Source: an uncultured Collinsella sp. | Lineage (GTDB): Bacteria; Actinomycetota; Coriobacteriia; Coriobacteriales; Coriobacteriaceae | DNA: 64,000 bases | Reading direction: 5' to 3' | Assembly: GCA_959020715.1 (NCBI GenBank) | Contig: CAUESV010000004.1 | Coordinates: 62,001-126,000, forward strand | In this document: piece by piece, positions 8,103 through 17,015 of the stretch | Layout: each line of letters starts with the position of its first letter | Numbering within the stretch: the stretch's first letter is position 1 | Made by a program: the position numbers and the translations under genes | The notes under the pieces: generated by a model | What the model was told of the DNA's origin: nothing | Seen by the model: the letters and a program-made list of their open reading frames with translations, nothing else | Database searches by the model: none

Positions 8103-8281
8103 TATTGATCCTTTGGGGACGGGGAAACGGATCATGTAGAAATGGCAAGGGCGCGGTTTGATCGCGCGATCCACCCCGGTCCGGCCGCTGCCGATTCGGT
8201 GCGGTTCGAAAGGGCTATTCGGCCCCGTTGCGACCGGTGGTACTCTAGTATCCGTTTGAAATCGAGCGAAGGAGTGCCGCT

Positions 8282-10510
8282 ATGGAGCAATCGAGCCTGT
8301 TTGGTGACGGTGTGGACATCGATACCGAAACGCCCGCGAGCGAGGATACCGCTGCACCGGCCGATGCCCGTGCCCAGGCGGCGGCGCGTGCGGCCGAGCT
8401 GCGCCACGACCTCGATTACCACGCCTATCGCTACTACATGCTCGATGCGCCCGAGATCACGGACGCCGCCTTCGACAAAATGCTCGTTGAGCTGCGGGAA
8501 ATCGAGGCGACCTACCCCGATTTGGTGACGCCCGACAGCTATACCCAGCGCGTGGGCGGCTACGTGAGCGAGCAGTTTACGCCGGTCACGCACATGGCAC
8601 GCATGTATTCCATGGACGATGCCATGGACCTGGACGAACTCGACGCGTGGCTCCAGCGCACTGAGGATGCCCTCGGTGCCGGTAGCGTCACCTATACCTG
8701 CGAGCTTAAGATCGATGGTCTGGGCGTGGCGCTTACCTACCAAAACGGCACCTTCGTACGCGCCGCCACGCGCGGTGACGGCACCACGGGCGAGGACGTA
8801 TCGCTCAACGTGCGCACCATCAAGGATGTGCCCATGCATCTGTCCGAGGCAGCACTCGCCCACATGGGCGCCGACCGCGAGCGTACCATCGAAGTGCGCG
8901 GCGAGGTCTATATGCCCAAGGGCAGCTTTGTTCGCCTAAATGAAGAGGCCGATGCCGAGGGCCGCGACCCCTTCGCCAACCCGCGTAATGCTGCCGCCGG
9001 TAGCCTGCGTCAGAAGGATCCCAAGGTCACGGCGCGACGCGACCTGGCCACCTTTATCTACGCCATCGCCGATACCGACCCGTTGCACGTTCACAGCCAG
9101 CGCGAGTTTCTGGACTGGCTGCGCAGCGCCGGCTTTAGCGTCAACCCTAACGTGGCACGCTGCGCCACGCCGGCCGAGGTTCACGAGTTCTGTGCCCAGG
9201 CGCTCGAGCACCGCGGCGACTTGGATTACGACATCGACGGCGTGGTCGTAAAGGTGGACAGCTTTCAGCAACAGCTCGATCTGGGCTTTACCGCCCGCGC
9301 ACCACGCTGGGCCATCGCCTTTAAGTTCCCGCCCGAGGAAAAGCAGACCGTCCTGCGCGAAATTCGCATCCAGGTGGGCCGCACCGGTGTGCTCACGCCG
9401 GTCGCCGAGTTCGACCCGGTGACGGTCGCCGGCTCCACCATCGCGCGCGCCACGCTGCACAACATCGACGAGATCCGTCGCAAAAACGTGCGCGAGGGCG
9501 ACACCATCATCGTGCACAAGGCGGGCGACGTGATTCCCGAGGTCGTGGGCCCGGTGCTCGATAAGCGCCCGGCCGATTCGGTTGACTGGCACATGCCCGA
9601 GGTCTGCCCCGTGTGCGGCAGCCCCGTGGTCCACGAGGATGGCGAAGTCGCTTACCGTTGCGTCTCCATCGACTGTCCCGCGCAGCTCAAGGAGCGCTTG
9701 CTCCACTGGGTGAGCCGCGGCTGCATGGACGTCGACGGCCTGGGCGACGAGATCGTCGACAAGATGATCGCCGCCGGCCTGATCCACGATGTCGCGGACT
9801 TCTACCAGCTCACAGTCGACGACATCGCAGGCCTGGACACAGGGCGCACCTATGCCAGCTCCAACAGCAAAAAGGGCGTCAAGAAGGGCGACCCCATTCC
9901 GGTAGGCCTTAAGACGGCCGAGAAAATCATCGCCGAGCTCAACAAGTCCAAGAGCCAGCCGCTCGGTCGCGTGCTGTTTGCCCTGGGCATCCGCCACGTG
10001 GGCAAGAGCGTGGGCGAGGTCATCGCCGAGCGATTCCTGTCGATTGATAAGCTCATCTTGGCGAGCGAAGAGGACATCGCCGAGTGCGAGGGCATCGGTC
10101 CCAAGATTGCGGCGAGCGTTAAGCAGTTCCTGGCCGTGCCCGAGAACCTTGCCGTGCTGGAGCGCCTGCGTCAGGCGGGTCTGTCGCTTGAGGTCGACTT
10201 GGGCGCCGCGCATGCACAGGCCGCAGCCGATGCCGGCGTAGCGGGCGAGCTCGCCGACGCGCAGCCGCTTGCGGGTCTGACCTTCGTGCTCACCGGCACG
10301 CTCGTCAACCGCACCCGCGACGAGGCAGGCGCGGCGCTCAAGGTGCTCGGCGCCAAGGTTTCGGGCAGTGTGTCAAAGAAGACGAGCTACCTGGTTGCCG
10401 GTCCCAAAGCGGGTTCCAAGCTTACCAAGGCCGAGCAGCTGGGCGTACCCGTGCTGGATGAGGACGCGCTTGAGCAGATTCTTGCGACCGGCGAGGTGCC
10501 CCAGGCTTAG
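8282..10510 (+). CDS. ligA: NAD-dependent DNA ligase LigA
   Basis: 742 aa, slightly longer than the usual 670-700 because of a 35-aa acidic/Ala-rich N-terminal extension. The adenylation domain carries the nucleotidyl lysine in CELKIDGLG (Lys143), followed by RGDGTTGEDVT-like and EVRGEVYMP motifs, an OB fold, a four-cysteine zinc finger starting at Cys442 (CPVCGSPV, then CVSIDCPAQ), helix-hairpin-helix repeats and a C-terminal BRCT domain (about 665-740, LAGLTFVLTGTL). It seals nicks in replication and repair. The start follows GAAGGAGTGCCGCT. Confidence 0.97.
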   Translation: MEQSSLFGDGVDIDTETPASEDTAAPADARAQAAARAAELRHDLDYHAYRYYMLDAPEITDAAFDKMLVELREIEATYPDLVTPDSYTQRVGGYVSEQFTPVTHMARMYSMDDAMDLDELDAWLQRTEDALGAGSVTYTCELKIDGLGVALTYQNGTFVRAATRGDGTTGEDVSLNVRTIKDVPMHLSEAALAHMGADRERTIEVRGEVYMPKGSFVRLNEEADAEGRDPFANPRNAAAGSLRQKDPKVTARRDLATFIYAIADTDPLHVHSQREFLDWLRSAGFSVNPNVARCATPAEVHEFCAQALEHRGDLDYDIDGVVVKVDSFQQQLDLGFTARAPRWAIAFKFPPEEKQTVLREIRIQVGRTGVLTPVAEFDPVTVAGSTIARATLHNIDEIRRKNVREGDTIIVHKAGDVIPEVVGPVLDKRPADSVDWHMPEVCPVCGSPVVHEDGEVAYRCVSIDCPAQLKERLLHWVSRGCMDVDGLGDEIVDKMIAAGLIHDVADFYQLTVDDIAGLDTGRTYASSNSKKGVKKGDPIPVGLKTAEKIIAELNKSKSQPLGRVLFALGIRHVGKSVGEVIAERFLSIDKLILASEEDIAECEGIGPKIAASVKQFLAVPENLAVLERLRQAGLSLEVDLGAAHAQAAADAGVAGELADAQPLAGLTFVLTGTLVNRTRDEAGAALKVLGAKVSGSVSKKTSYLVAGPKAGSKLTKAEQLGVPVLDEDALEQILATGEVPQA

Positions 10511-10534
10511 TGCATCGATAACCAAATTGAAGAT

Positions 10535-10571
10535 CCGCCCGGAAAGCATGATGCCTTCCGGGCGGTTTTTA
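10535..10571 (+). terminator. Rho-independent terminator after ligA
   Basis: CCGCCCGGAA-GCATGATG-CCTTCCGGGCGG followed by TTTTT. It lies against the stop codon of the convergent MerR-family gene. Confidence 0.9.
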
Positions 10572-11417
10572 CTTTACTGGGGCAACGGGCACCGTGATCT
10601 GCGTTACGTAGGTCGCGGGGTCGTCGCTGACGATGTCGTCGATGAGGGCGATCTCGCGCGAGGGGCCGGCGGGCGTCAGGTTGTGTTCGTGCATGTAGCC
10701 GAGCAGCCGCTCGTAGCGCGGGGCTGCTTGTCCGTGCGTGCCACGGAAACTTATGGTCAGGCAGTGCGCGGCAGGCCGCGTCTCGATTTCACCCAGGTAG
10801 TCGTCGGTGTCGTCGAGCAGCAGAAAGACCTCGTCGTAGCCATCAAAGTCGCCGGCGGCCAGGCGTTCGAGCGCGATGCCCACACCTAGATTGCCAAGAT
10901 AGGCAAAGGTTTCGTGCTGTCCCTGCTGAAGCTGGCGGATATGCCATCCCAGCGAATAGGCATCGGTGGGATTGACGCGCTCGTGCAGCGCGGCGCAGCG
11001 AAGTTCGGGTTCCTCGATTTCGCTAATGGTGTCGAGATCAGCATTCAAAGCGCCGTGAAGCAAGGCAAGCCGCTGGTCAATCTTGCGCGACATGCGCTCC
11101 AACTCACGCCGCCTGTGCTCAATTAACTCCTGTTGCTTGGTCAGTTGCCGTTGCATCAAATCCATATCGCGCGTGGTGACAAACTCGCGAATCTGCGCCA
11201 GCGGCAAGTCGAGAACGCGCAGGTTGCCGATGGTGTTGAGTGTGGAGAGCTGTCGCGTTCCGTAGTAGCGGTAGCCACTCGCCTGATCGACATATGCTGG
11301 CTCTAACAGCCCCATCTGCTCGTAATGACGCAGTGTGCCCACGCTCAAATTGAGCAGGCGCGCCACCTCGCCAATGCGGAGCAGGCCCTCGGTGTGTTCG
11401 CTTGGCATGTCGGTCAC
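10569..11417 (-). CDS. MerR-family regulator with C-terminal effector-binding (BmrR/GyrI-like) domain
   Basis: 282 aa. Residues about 13-80 are a MerR winged helix (LRIGEVARLLNLSVGTLRHY, then GYRYYGTRQL), followed by a coiled-coil dimerisation helix (about 85-125) and a C-terminal domain of the multidrug-binding type (ending VTQITVPVAPVK). A GTG start at 11417 fits the ribosome site AAAGGAGTGGTCCT; an ATG 9 bp further in is an alternative. It is the second gene of a minus-strand operon behind a MATE exporter, and the promoter upstream of that operon has MerR-type architecture, so it probably activates its own operon when a drug binds. Confidence 0.9.
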   Translation of the reverse strand: MTDMPSEHTEGLLRIGEVARLLNLSVGTLRHYEQMGLLEPAYVDQASGYRYYGTRQLSTLNTIGNLRVLDLPLAQIREFVTTRDMDLMQRQLTKQQELIEHRRRELERMSRKIDQRLALLHGALNADLDTISEIEEPELRCAALHERVNPTDAYSLGWHIRQLQQGQHETFAYLGNLGVGIALERLAAGDFDGYDEVFLLLDDTDDYLGEIETRPAAHCLTISFRGTHGQAAPRYERLLGYMHEHNLTPAGPSREIALIDDIVSDDPATYVTQITVPVAPVK

Positions 11418-11472
11418 AGGACCACTCCTTTCGGTAAAAACAGGGGAGAGGTGCTAGGCATGCGTCGCCTCG

Positions 11473-12819
11473 CTACGCCACCAGCTTGTCAAAAGTTCCG
11501 CGGCGGTTGAGCACGGTAAATGCAATCACGCAGATGACCGCCGACAGAATCGACCCGCACGGCGAGGCGATACCCATGGGGAACAGCGTGTCGGAATAGG
11601 CGTTCGACAGCAGCCAAGCGCCGGGCACGCGAATGAGTACCACAGCCAGCACGTTGTGCGCAAAGCCGATGTAGCTCTTGCCATACGCAGCGAAAAAGCC
11701 GCTAAAGCAAATGTGGATGCCGGCAAAGATCGCGTCGAAAATGTAGCTGCGCATATAGCCGGTACCGGCGGCGACTACTGCAGCGTCCTTGGCAAAAAAG
11801 CCGATAAACGCCGGCGCCACCAGCCACATCAGCACCGTGATCAGGCAGCCGTACACCACCGAGATGGTCATGGCATCCTTGAGCACCTGACGCGCGCGGT
11901 CGCCCTTGCCCGCGCCGGCGTTTTGCGCCGTGAGCGCGCTGACGGTAGCGCCCATAGAACTCGGCACGATAAACAAAAAGCTGATCATCTTTTCGACCAG
12001 GCCCACGGCGGCGGCGTCGACCAGGCCGCGGTGGTTGGCGATGACGGTGATAAACATAAACGCCACCTGGATGCAGCCGTCCTGCACGGCCACGGGCACG
12101 CCGATCTTAAGAATGCTGCCGAGCACCTCGGGCTGGGGGCGCAGGTCGCTGCGCTTGAGGTGAATGTGCGTTCGACGGCTCTTGAGCCACACAAGCGCGA
12201 GGGCAACGCTAGCCGTCTGCGCGGTCACCGTGCCGAGCGCCGCACCCACGGGGCCGAGCCCCATGTGGCCGATAAACAGAAAGTCGAGCGCGATGTTAAT
12301 GATGCATGCCACGCCGATCACGTACATAGGCGAGCGCGAATCGCCCAGCCCGCGAAAGATGGCCGAAAGAATGTTGTACGCGGCAATAAACGGAATGCCG
12401 ACAAAGCAGATACGCAGGTAGGCGGCAGTGCCTTCGACCGCCTCGGCCGGCGTGCCAATAAGCGCTACGATCTGCGGGCACAGCGCGAGCAGGACAGCGG
12501 CCAGCACCACCGAGACACCCATAAACAGCGTGATGGTATTGCCGATGGCGGTCTCGGCGCGGTCAAACCGGCGCGAGCCCACGGCGTGGCCGACGATGAC
12601 CGTCGTTCCCATGGCCAGGCCCACGAGCGTCACGGTAATGATATAGAGCGTCTGCGCGCCATTGCCTACGGCGGTGATGCCGGCGGCGCCGCTGAACTGC
12701 CCCATCATGTACAGGTCGGCCATGCCGTAGAGCATCTGCAAAAAGTACGAGAGCATATAAGGCAGGGCAAAGACCGCGATGGTCTTAAGGACGTTGCCGC
12801 GTGTGAGGTCGTGTTCCAT
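11473..12819 (-). CDS. MATE-family multidrug/cation antiporter
   Basis: 448 aa, normal length for the family, with about twelve hydrophobic segments in two homologous halves and the first-helix MATE pattern FALPYMLSYFLQMLYGMADL. The internal motif FRGLGDSRSPM is typical. It exports drugs or organic cations using a sodium or proton gradient. It is the first gene of the operon with the MerR regulator, 55 bp apart. Confidence 0.93.
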   Translation of the reverse strand: MEHDLTRGNVLKTIAVFALPYMLSYFLQMLYGMADLYMMGQFSGAAGITAVGNGAQTLYIITVTLVGLAMGTTVIVGHAVGSRRFDRAETAIGNTITLFMGVSVVLAAVLLALCPQIVALIGTPAEAVEGTAAYLRICFVGIPFIAAYNILSAIFRGLGDSRSPMYVIGVACIINIALDFLFIGHMGLGPVGAALGTVTAQTASVALALVWLKSRRTHIHLKRSDLRPQPEVLGSILKIGVPVAVQDGCIQVAFMFITVIANHRGLVDAAAVGLVEKMISFLFIVPSSMGATVSALTAQNAGAGKGDRARQVLKDAMTISVVYGCLITVLMWLVAPAFIGFFAKDAAVVAAGTGYMRSYIFDAIFAGIHICFSGFFAAYGKSYIGFAHNVLAVVLIRVPGAWLLSNAYSDTLFPMGIASPCGSILSAVICVIAFTVLNRRGTFDKLVA

Positions 12820-12859
12820 GGGCGGGGCTTTCTGGCTTGGTCTGTTTACGTACCAGTGT

Positions 12860-12890
12860 AGTGAAAACCCTACAACGATTATAGAGTCAA
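12860..12890 (-). promoter_or_regulatory. MerR-type promoter (19-bp spacer) of the MATE-regulator operon
   Basis: On the minus strand TTGACT (12890-12885) and TTCACT (12865-12860) are separated by exactly 19 bp, the overlong spacing typical of promoters remodelled by MerR activators. The spacer holds an imperfect dyad CTCTATAA / TTGTAGGG centred between the hexamers. It lies 41 bp upstream of the MATE start. Confidence 0.8.
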
Positions 12891-12990
12891 GGTTTATGTT
12901 GGCAGTGGGGCGAAAAAGTCACGCTCGCGTTCATTTCTAATTGAATACAGGGGCGCGTCCTGCGAGCTTGGTGCCTGCACTAGCCTTGCA

Positions 12991-13038
12991 GAAATCGATT
13001 TCGGAACACTTGACACCGCCGCACGGCGCGCCATAATA
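12991..13038 (+). promoter_or_regulatory. Sigma70-type promoter with adjacent palindrome, for the ABC exporter operon
   Basis: TTGACA at 13010-13015, 17-bp spacer, ATAATA at 13033-13038 (or CATAAT with 16 bp). A perfect 12-bp palindrome GAAATCGATTTC at 12991-13002 lies just upstream of the -35 and may be an operator. The operon start codon is at 13079. Confidence 0.65.
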
Positions 13039-13078
13039 CGTGGGTTTGCGAACAACGTTTGATGGGGGATGAACCTGC

Positions 13079-14908
13079 GTGCGCAATCTCAAGATTCTGT
13101 TTTCCTATCTGGGGGCATACCGCCGCGATGCCATGCTCGGCGTGCTCTTTGTGACGGCCGAGACGGCGCTCGAGCTGTTTATCCCGGTCATCATGGCAAA
13201 TATCATCGATGTAGGCGTGCCCGCGGGCGACATCGACTACATGCTGTTGCAGGGCACGTATATGTTGGTATGTGCCGCATTTTCGCTGGTACTTGGCTTG
13301 GGCTATGCGCGCACGTCTGCTCGCGTCGCCTCGGGGCTGGGCGCTAACCTGCGCGAGGCCGAGTATCGCAAGATCCAGACGCTCGCCTTTGGCAATCTGG
13401 ACAACTACGACGCCAGCTCGCTCGTCACTCGCATGACCACCGACATCACCGTGATTCAAAACGCCATCGGCAACGGCTTTCGCCCCATGGTGCGCGGCCC
13501 CGTGACGCTCATCGTCGGCTTGGTCTATGCGCTGGTGCTGTCGCGCCCGCTCGCTACGGTATTCGCGATTATTCTGCCAGTGCTGGCGATTGTACTGGGC
13601 GTTATCACCTATCGCGTCAGCCCGCTCTACCGCCAGCTGCAGACCTCGATGGACCATCTCAACGGTGTGGTGCAGGAGGACCTCACCGCCGTGCGCGCCG
13701 TCAAGGCGTACGTGCGTGCCGAGCACGAGGAGGCCAAGTTCGATGCCGTCAATACCGAGCTTGCGCATACGGCGACGAAGACCTTTGGCAACGCCGTGCT
13801 CAACCTGCCGGTGTTTCAGCTGTCGATGTACGTGGCGGCGCTTTCCATTCTGTGGATCGGCGGGCGCATGATTCTTGCCGGCGAGCTCGGCGTGGGCTCG
13901 CTCACGGGCTTTATGAGCTACGTGCTGCTCATCATGAACTCGCTCATGATGATTTCCAACGTGTTTTTGCTGCTCACGCGCGCACTTGCCAGCGTGGAGC
14001 GCATCTCGCGGGTGCTCGACGAGCGTTCGCTTATCCAGGCGCCCGACGTTGCCACTGCCGTGCACGGGGTGGCCGACGGAAGCATCGAGTTTCGCGACGT
14101 GTCGTTTAAGTACCGCGCGGATGCTGCCGAGGACGTGCTCGAGCATATCGACCTTTGCATCGAGGGCGGCTCGACGGTGGGCGTGCTCGGCGGCACGGGC
14201 TCGGGCAAGAGTTCGCTTGTGCAGCTGATCGCGCGCCTGTACGACGCCACCGAAGGCGCCGTGCTCGTGGGCGGGCGCGATGTGCGCGACTACGACCTCG
14301 CGACCCTACGCGACGCCGTGGGTATCGTGCTGCAAAAGAACGTGCTGTTTACGGGTACCGTGCGCGAGAACCTGCAGTGGGGAGCGCCCGATGTCACCGA
14401 CGAGGAGCTCCTGCGTGCCTGCCGGGCGGCATGCGTGGACGAGTTCCTGGATCGCATCGGCGGCCTTGACGGCTATCTGGGCCCGGGCGGTGCCGGTGTC
14501 TCGGGCGGGCAGAAGCAGCGCCTGTGCATCGCGCGTACATTGCTCAAGCATCCGCGTGTGCTCATCTTTGACGATTCGACCAGCGCGGTCGATATGGCGA
14601 CCGACGCCAAGATCCGCGAGCATATCGCTCAGATTCCCAACACGACGGTGATTGTCATTGCGCAGCGCATTGCGAGCGTCATGGATGCCGCCCGCATTAT
14701 TGTGTTGGACGACGGCCGTGTCCACGGCGTGGGCACGCATGAGGAGCTGCTGGCGGGCGACAACATCTACCAGGAGATTTATGCCTCGCAGATGGAGTTC
14801 GCTGGGAACGCAGACACCGGCGACGGCTGCGACGATCGCTGCGCGAACGATCAGTTTTCCTCCGTCCCCAGCGAATCGCCCTTGGAAGGGGGTGAGCGCC
14901 ATGCCTAA
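13079..14908 (+). CDS. ABC exporter half-transporter with degenerate catalytic site
   Basis: 609 aa, type IV ABC exporter: six membrane helices (about 1-320) then a nucleotide-binding domain with Walker A GGTGSGKSS (about 370), signature VSGGQ and Walker B LIFDDSTSAVD. The residue after the Walker B Asp498 is Asp499 instead of the catalytic Glu, the usual sign of the degenerate partner in heterodimeric exporters such as TM287/288 or BmrCD. The start is GTG 13079 after GATGGGGGATGAACCT. It overlaps the next gene by 8 bp, so the two are co-translated. Confidence 0.9.
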   Translation: MRNLKILFSYLGAYRRDAMLGVLFVTAETALELFIPVIMANIIDVGVPAGDIDYMLLQGTYMLVCAAFSLVLGLGYARTSARVASGLGANLREAEYRKIQTLAFGNLDNYDASSLVTRMTTDITVIQNAIGNGFRPMVRGPVTLIVGLVYALVLSRPLATVFAIILPVLAIVLGVITYRVSPLYRQLQTSMDHLNGVVQEDLTAVRAVKAYVRAEHEEAKFDAVNTELAHTATKTFGNAVLNLPVFQLSMYVAALSILWIGGRMILAGELGVGSLTGFMSYVLLIMNSLMMISNVFLLLTRALASVERISRVLDERSLIQAPDVATAVHGVADGSIEFRDVSFKYRADAAEDVLEHIDLCIEGGSTVGVLGGTGSGKSSLVQLIARLYDATEGAVLVGGRDVRDYDLATLRDAVGIVLQKNVLFTGTVRENLQWGAPDVTDEELLRACRAACVDEFLDRIGGLDGYLGPGGAGVSGGQKQRLCIARTLLKHPRVLIFDDSTSAVDMATDAKIREHIAQIPNTTVIVIAQRIASVMDAARIIVLDDGRVHGVGTHEELLAGDNIYQEIYASQMEFAGNADTGDGCDDRCANDQFSSVPSESPLEGGERHA

Positions 14909-16799
14909 GACCGCAGCTCAAGCACGCCCTGCCGACCTCAAGCGCACTGTGCGTCGCTTGCTCTCCTACATGGGGCATGCCAAGTTCTCGTTGCTCGCGG
15001 TGGGCGTGCTCGCCTCCGTCGCCGCCATCGCGAGCCTCGCCGGCACCTACATGGTGCGCCCCATCGTTAACGGTTTGGCCACGGGCGGGGAGGAACTGCT
15101 CGCCAAGCAGGTCATCCTGACGGCGATCATCTACGCCGTGGGCGTACTCTCCGCTCTGGGCTACTCGCAAATTATGGTGCGTGCGGCCCAGCGCGTGGTA
15201 TCCGATATCCGCCGCGACCTGTTCGCGCACATCCAGACGCTGCCGCTCAGTTATTTTGACAGCACGCGCTCGGGCGACATCATGAGCTTCTTTACCAACG
15301 ACGTCGACACCGTCTCCGAGGCGCTCAACAACAGCTTTGCCAACGTGATTCAGGCGAGCATCCAAATGGTCGGCACCACGGCTATGCTCATCATCCTCAA
15401 CTGGCAGCTCACGATTATCACGCTCGTGTGCGACGCGGCCATTGTGCTGTACGCGCGCTACTCGGGCATGCGTTCCAAGCGCTTTTTTGCCGCTCAGCAG
15501 GCGTCGCTGGGCGATTTGGACGGATATATCGAAGAGATGGTCTCGGGCCAAAAGGTCATCAAGGTCTTTAATCACGAACAGGCCAACGTGGCTGGTTTTG
15601 ACGTGCGCAACCAAGAACTGCGCCGCACCGGTGGCGCCGCGCAAGCCTACGCCAACTCGATGGTGCCCATGACCGTGGTGATCGGCTATGCCAACTACGC
15701 CGTCGTTGCCGTGGCGGGCGGCATGCTCTGCATCAAGGGACTCGCCGACGTAGGTGCGCTTGCGAGCTATCTGGTCTTCGTACGCCAGGCCGCCATGCCC
15801 ATCAACCAGTTTACGCAGCTGGGCAACTTCTTGCTCAATGCGCTGGCCGGTGCCGAGCGCCTGTTTGCGGCTATGGACCTTAAGCCTGAGGTGGACGAGG
15901 GCTGCGTGGAGCTGGTGCAGACGGGCGACGCCTCGTGGGCGTGGAAGATTCCCGAGGGCCAGGGCGTGGGCGCGTACGGGCACTTGCATGATGTGGCTGC
16001 CGTTGATGAGTCGGGCCGTGCGGTGGCTGCCGACGGTACCGAGCTCACGTGCGGCTTGGTCCCGCTTGCCGGCGACGTGCGCTTCCATGCCGTGGACTTT
16101 TCCTACGTGCCGGGCACCCGTGTGCTCACGGACCTCAACCTGTTTGCCAAGCCGGGGCAAAAAATCGCGTTTGTGGGCTCGACGGGCGCCGGAAAGACGA
16201 CCATCACCAACCTCATCAACCGCTTTTACGAGGTCGATGACGGCGAGATCACGTACGACGGCATCGATGTCAAGCACATTGCCAAGGCCAGTCTGCGTGG
16301 GTCGCTCGGCATTGTGCTGCAGGACACGCACCTGTTTAGCGGCACCATTGCGCAGAACATCCGCTTTGGCAAGCTCGACGCGACCGACGAGGAAGTGCGC
16401 GCCGCTGCCGAGGCAGCCTGCGCGGATTCGTTTATCCGCCGCCTGCCTAGAGGGTACGACACGCCGGTCACGGCCGACGGCGCCAACCTGTCGCAGGGCC
16501 AGCGCCAACTGCTCGCCATCGCGCGCGTGGCCGTTGCCGACCCGCCGGTGCTCATCTTGGACGAGGCCACGAGCTCCATCGACACGCGTACCGAAAAGCT
16601 CATCGAGCGCGGTATGGACCGCATCATGCGCGGACGCACCACGTTTATGATCGCGCACCGCCTGTCCACCGTCCGCGACGCCGATGCCATCATGGTCCTT
16701 GAACACGGCCGCATCATCGAGCGCGGCACGCACGAAGAGCTGCTCGCTCAGCACGGCGAATACTGGCAGCTCGCGCATGGCTTAAAAGAGCTGGATTAA
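14901..16799 (+). CDS. ABC exporter half-transporter, catalytically canonical partner
   Basis: 632 aa. Six membrane helices are followed by a nucleotide-binding domain with Walker A GSTGAGKTT, signature LSQGQ, Walker B LILDEATSSID with the catalytic Glu, and the H-loop IAHRLSTV. An insert of about 65 residues (SWAWKIPEGQG to ELTCGLVPL) lies between the membrane and ATPase domains. ATG at 14901 after GGAAGGGGGTGAGCGCC. It forms a heterodimer with the preceding subunit; drug, lipid or peptide export is likely, and the substrate cannot be deduced. Confidence 0.92.
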   Translation: MPKTAAQARPADLKRTVRRLLSYMGHAKFSLLAVGVLASVAAIASLAGTYMVRPIVNGLATGGEELLAKQVILTAIIYAVGVLSALGYSQIMVRAAQRVVSDIRRDLFAHIQTLPLSYFDSTRSGDIMSFFTNDVDTVSEALNNSFANVIQASIQMVGTTAMLIILNWQLTIITLVCDAAIVLYARYSGMRSKRFFAAQQASLGDLDGYIEEMVSGQKVIKVFNHEQANVAGFDVRNQELRRTGGAAQAYANSMVPMTVVIGYANYAVVAVAGGMLCIKGLADVGALASYLVFVRQAAMPINQFTQLGNFLLNALAGAERLFAAMDLKPEVDEGCVELVQTGDASWAWKIPEGQGVGAYGHLHDVAAVDESGRAVAADGTELTCGLVPLAGDVRFHAVDFSYVPGTRVLTDLNLFAKPGQKIAFVGSTGAGKTTITNLINRFYEVDDGEITYDGIDVKHIAKASLRGSLGIVLQDTHLFSGTIAQNIRFGKLDATDEEVRAAAEAACADSFIRRLPRGYDTPVTADGANLSQGQRQLLAIARVAVADPPVLILDEATSSIDTRTEKLIERGMDRIMRGRTTFMIAHRLSTVRDADAIMVLEHGRIIERGTHEELLAQHGEYWQLAHGLKELD

Positions 16800-16849
16800 C
16801 CCGTTCGAGCACGATGCTTTGAGCCCTCCGTGCCCCCTCACCTAGCCTC

Positions 16850-16914
16850 AAACCATCACAACATTCGACGTTTTTCGCCAAAATCGAGAAAAGCATCGAA
16901 TGTTGTGATGGTTT
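16850..16914 (+). repeat. Dispersed palindromic repeat F1, copy 1
   Basis: Arms AAACCATCACAACATTCGA (16850-16868) and its exact complement (16896-16914), 19 bp each, around a 27-base loop with the core CAAAATCG. It is followed by TTTTT. Other copies are at 18091, 22092 and 33116. Confidence 0.9.
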
Positions 16915-17015
16915 TTCTGCCACTCGGCCGGGTGGAATCGCTTTCTTGTGCACGAAGGTGTGCGGACCCGTGGGCAGGGGAATAAGGTTGGTTATCCGAC
17001 TCCATTGGAGGGCTC

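Noticed and set aside
14697..16778. 693-codon open frame on the minus strand opposite the ABC exporter gene
   Set aside because: Shadow frame; the plus strand encodes Walker A, signature and Walker B motifs across the same stretch.
16850..16914. F1 repeat as an ordinary terminator
   Set aside because: Only copy 1 has a T5 run; copies 2 and 3 lack one and orientations differ, so simple termination does not explain the family, although individual copies may terminate transcription.
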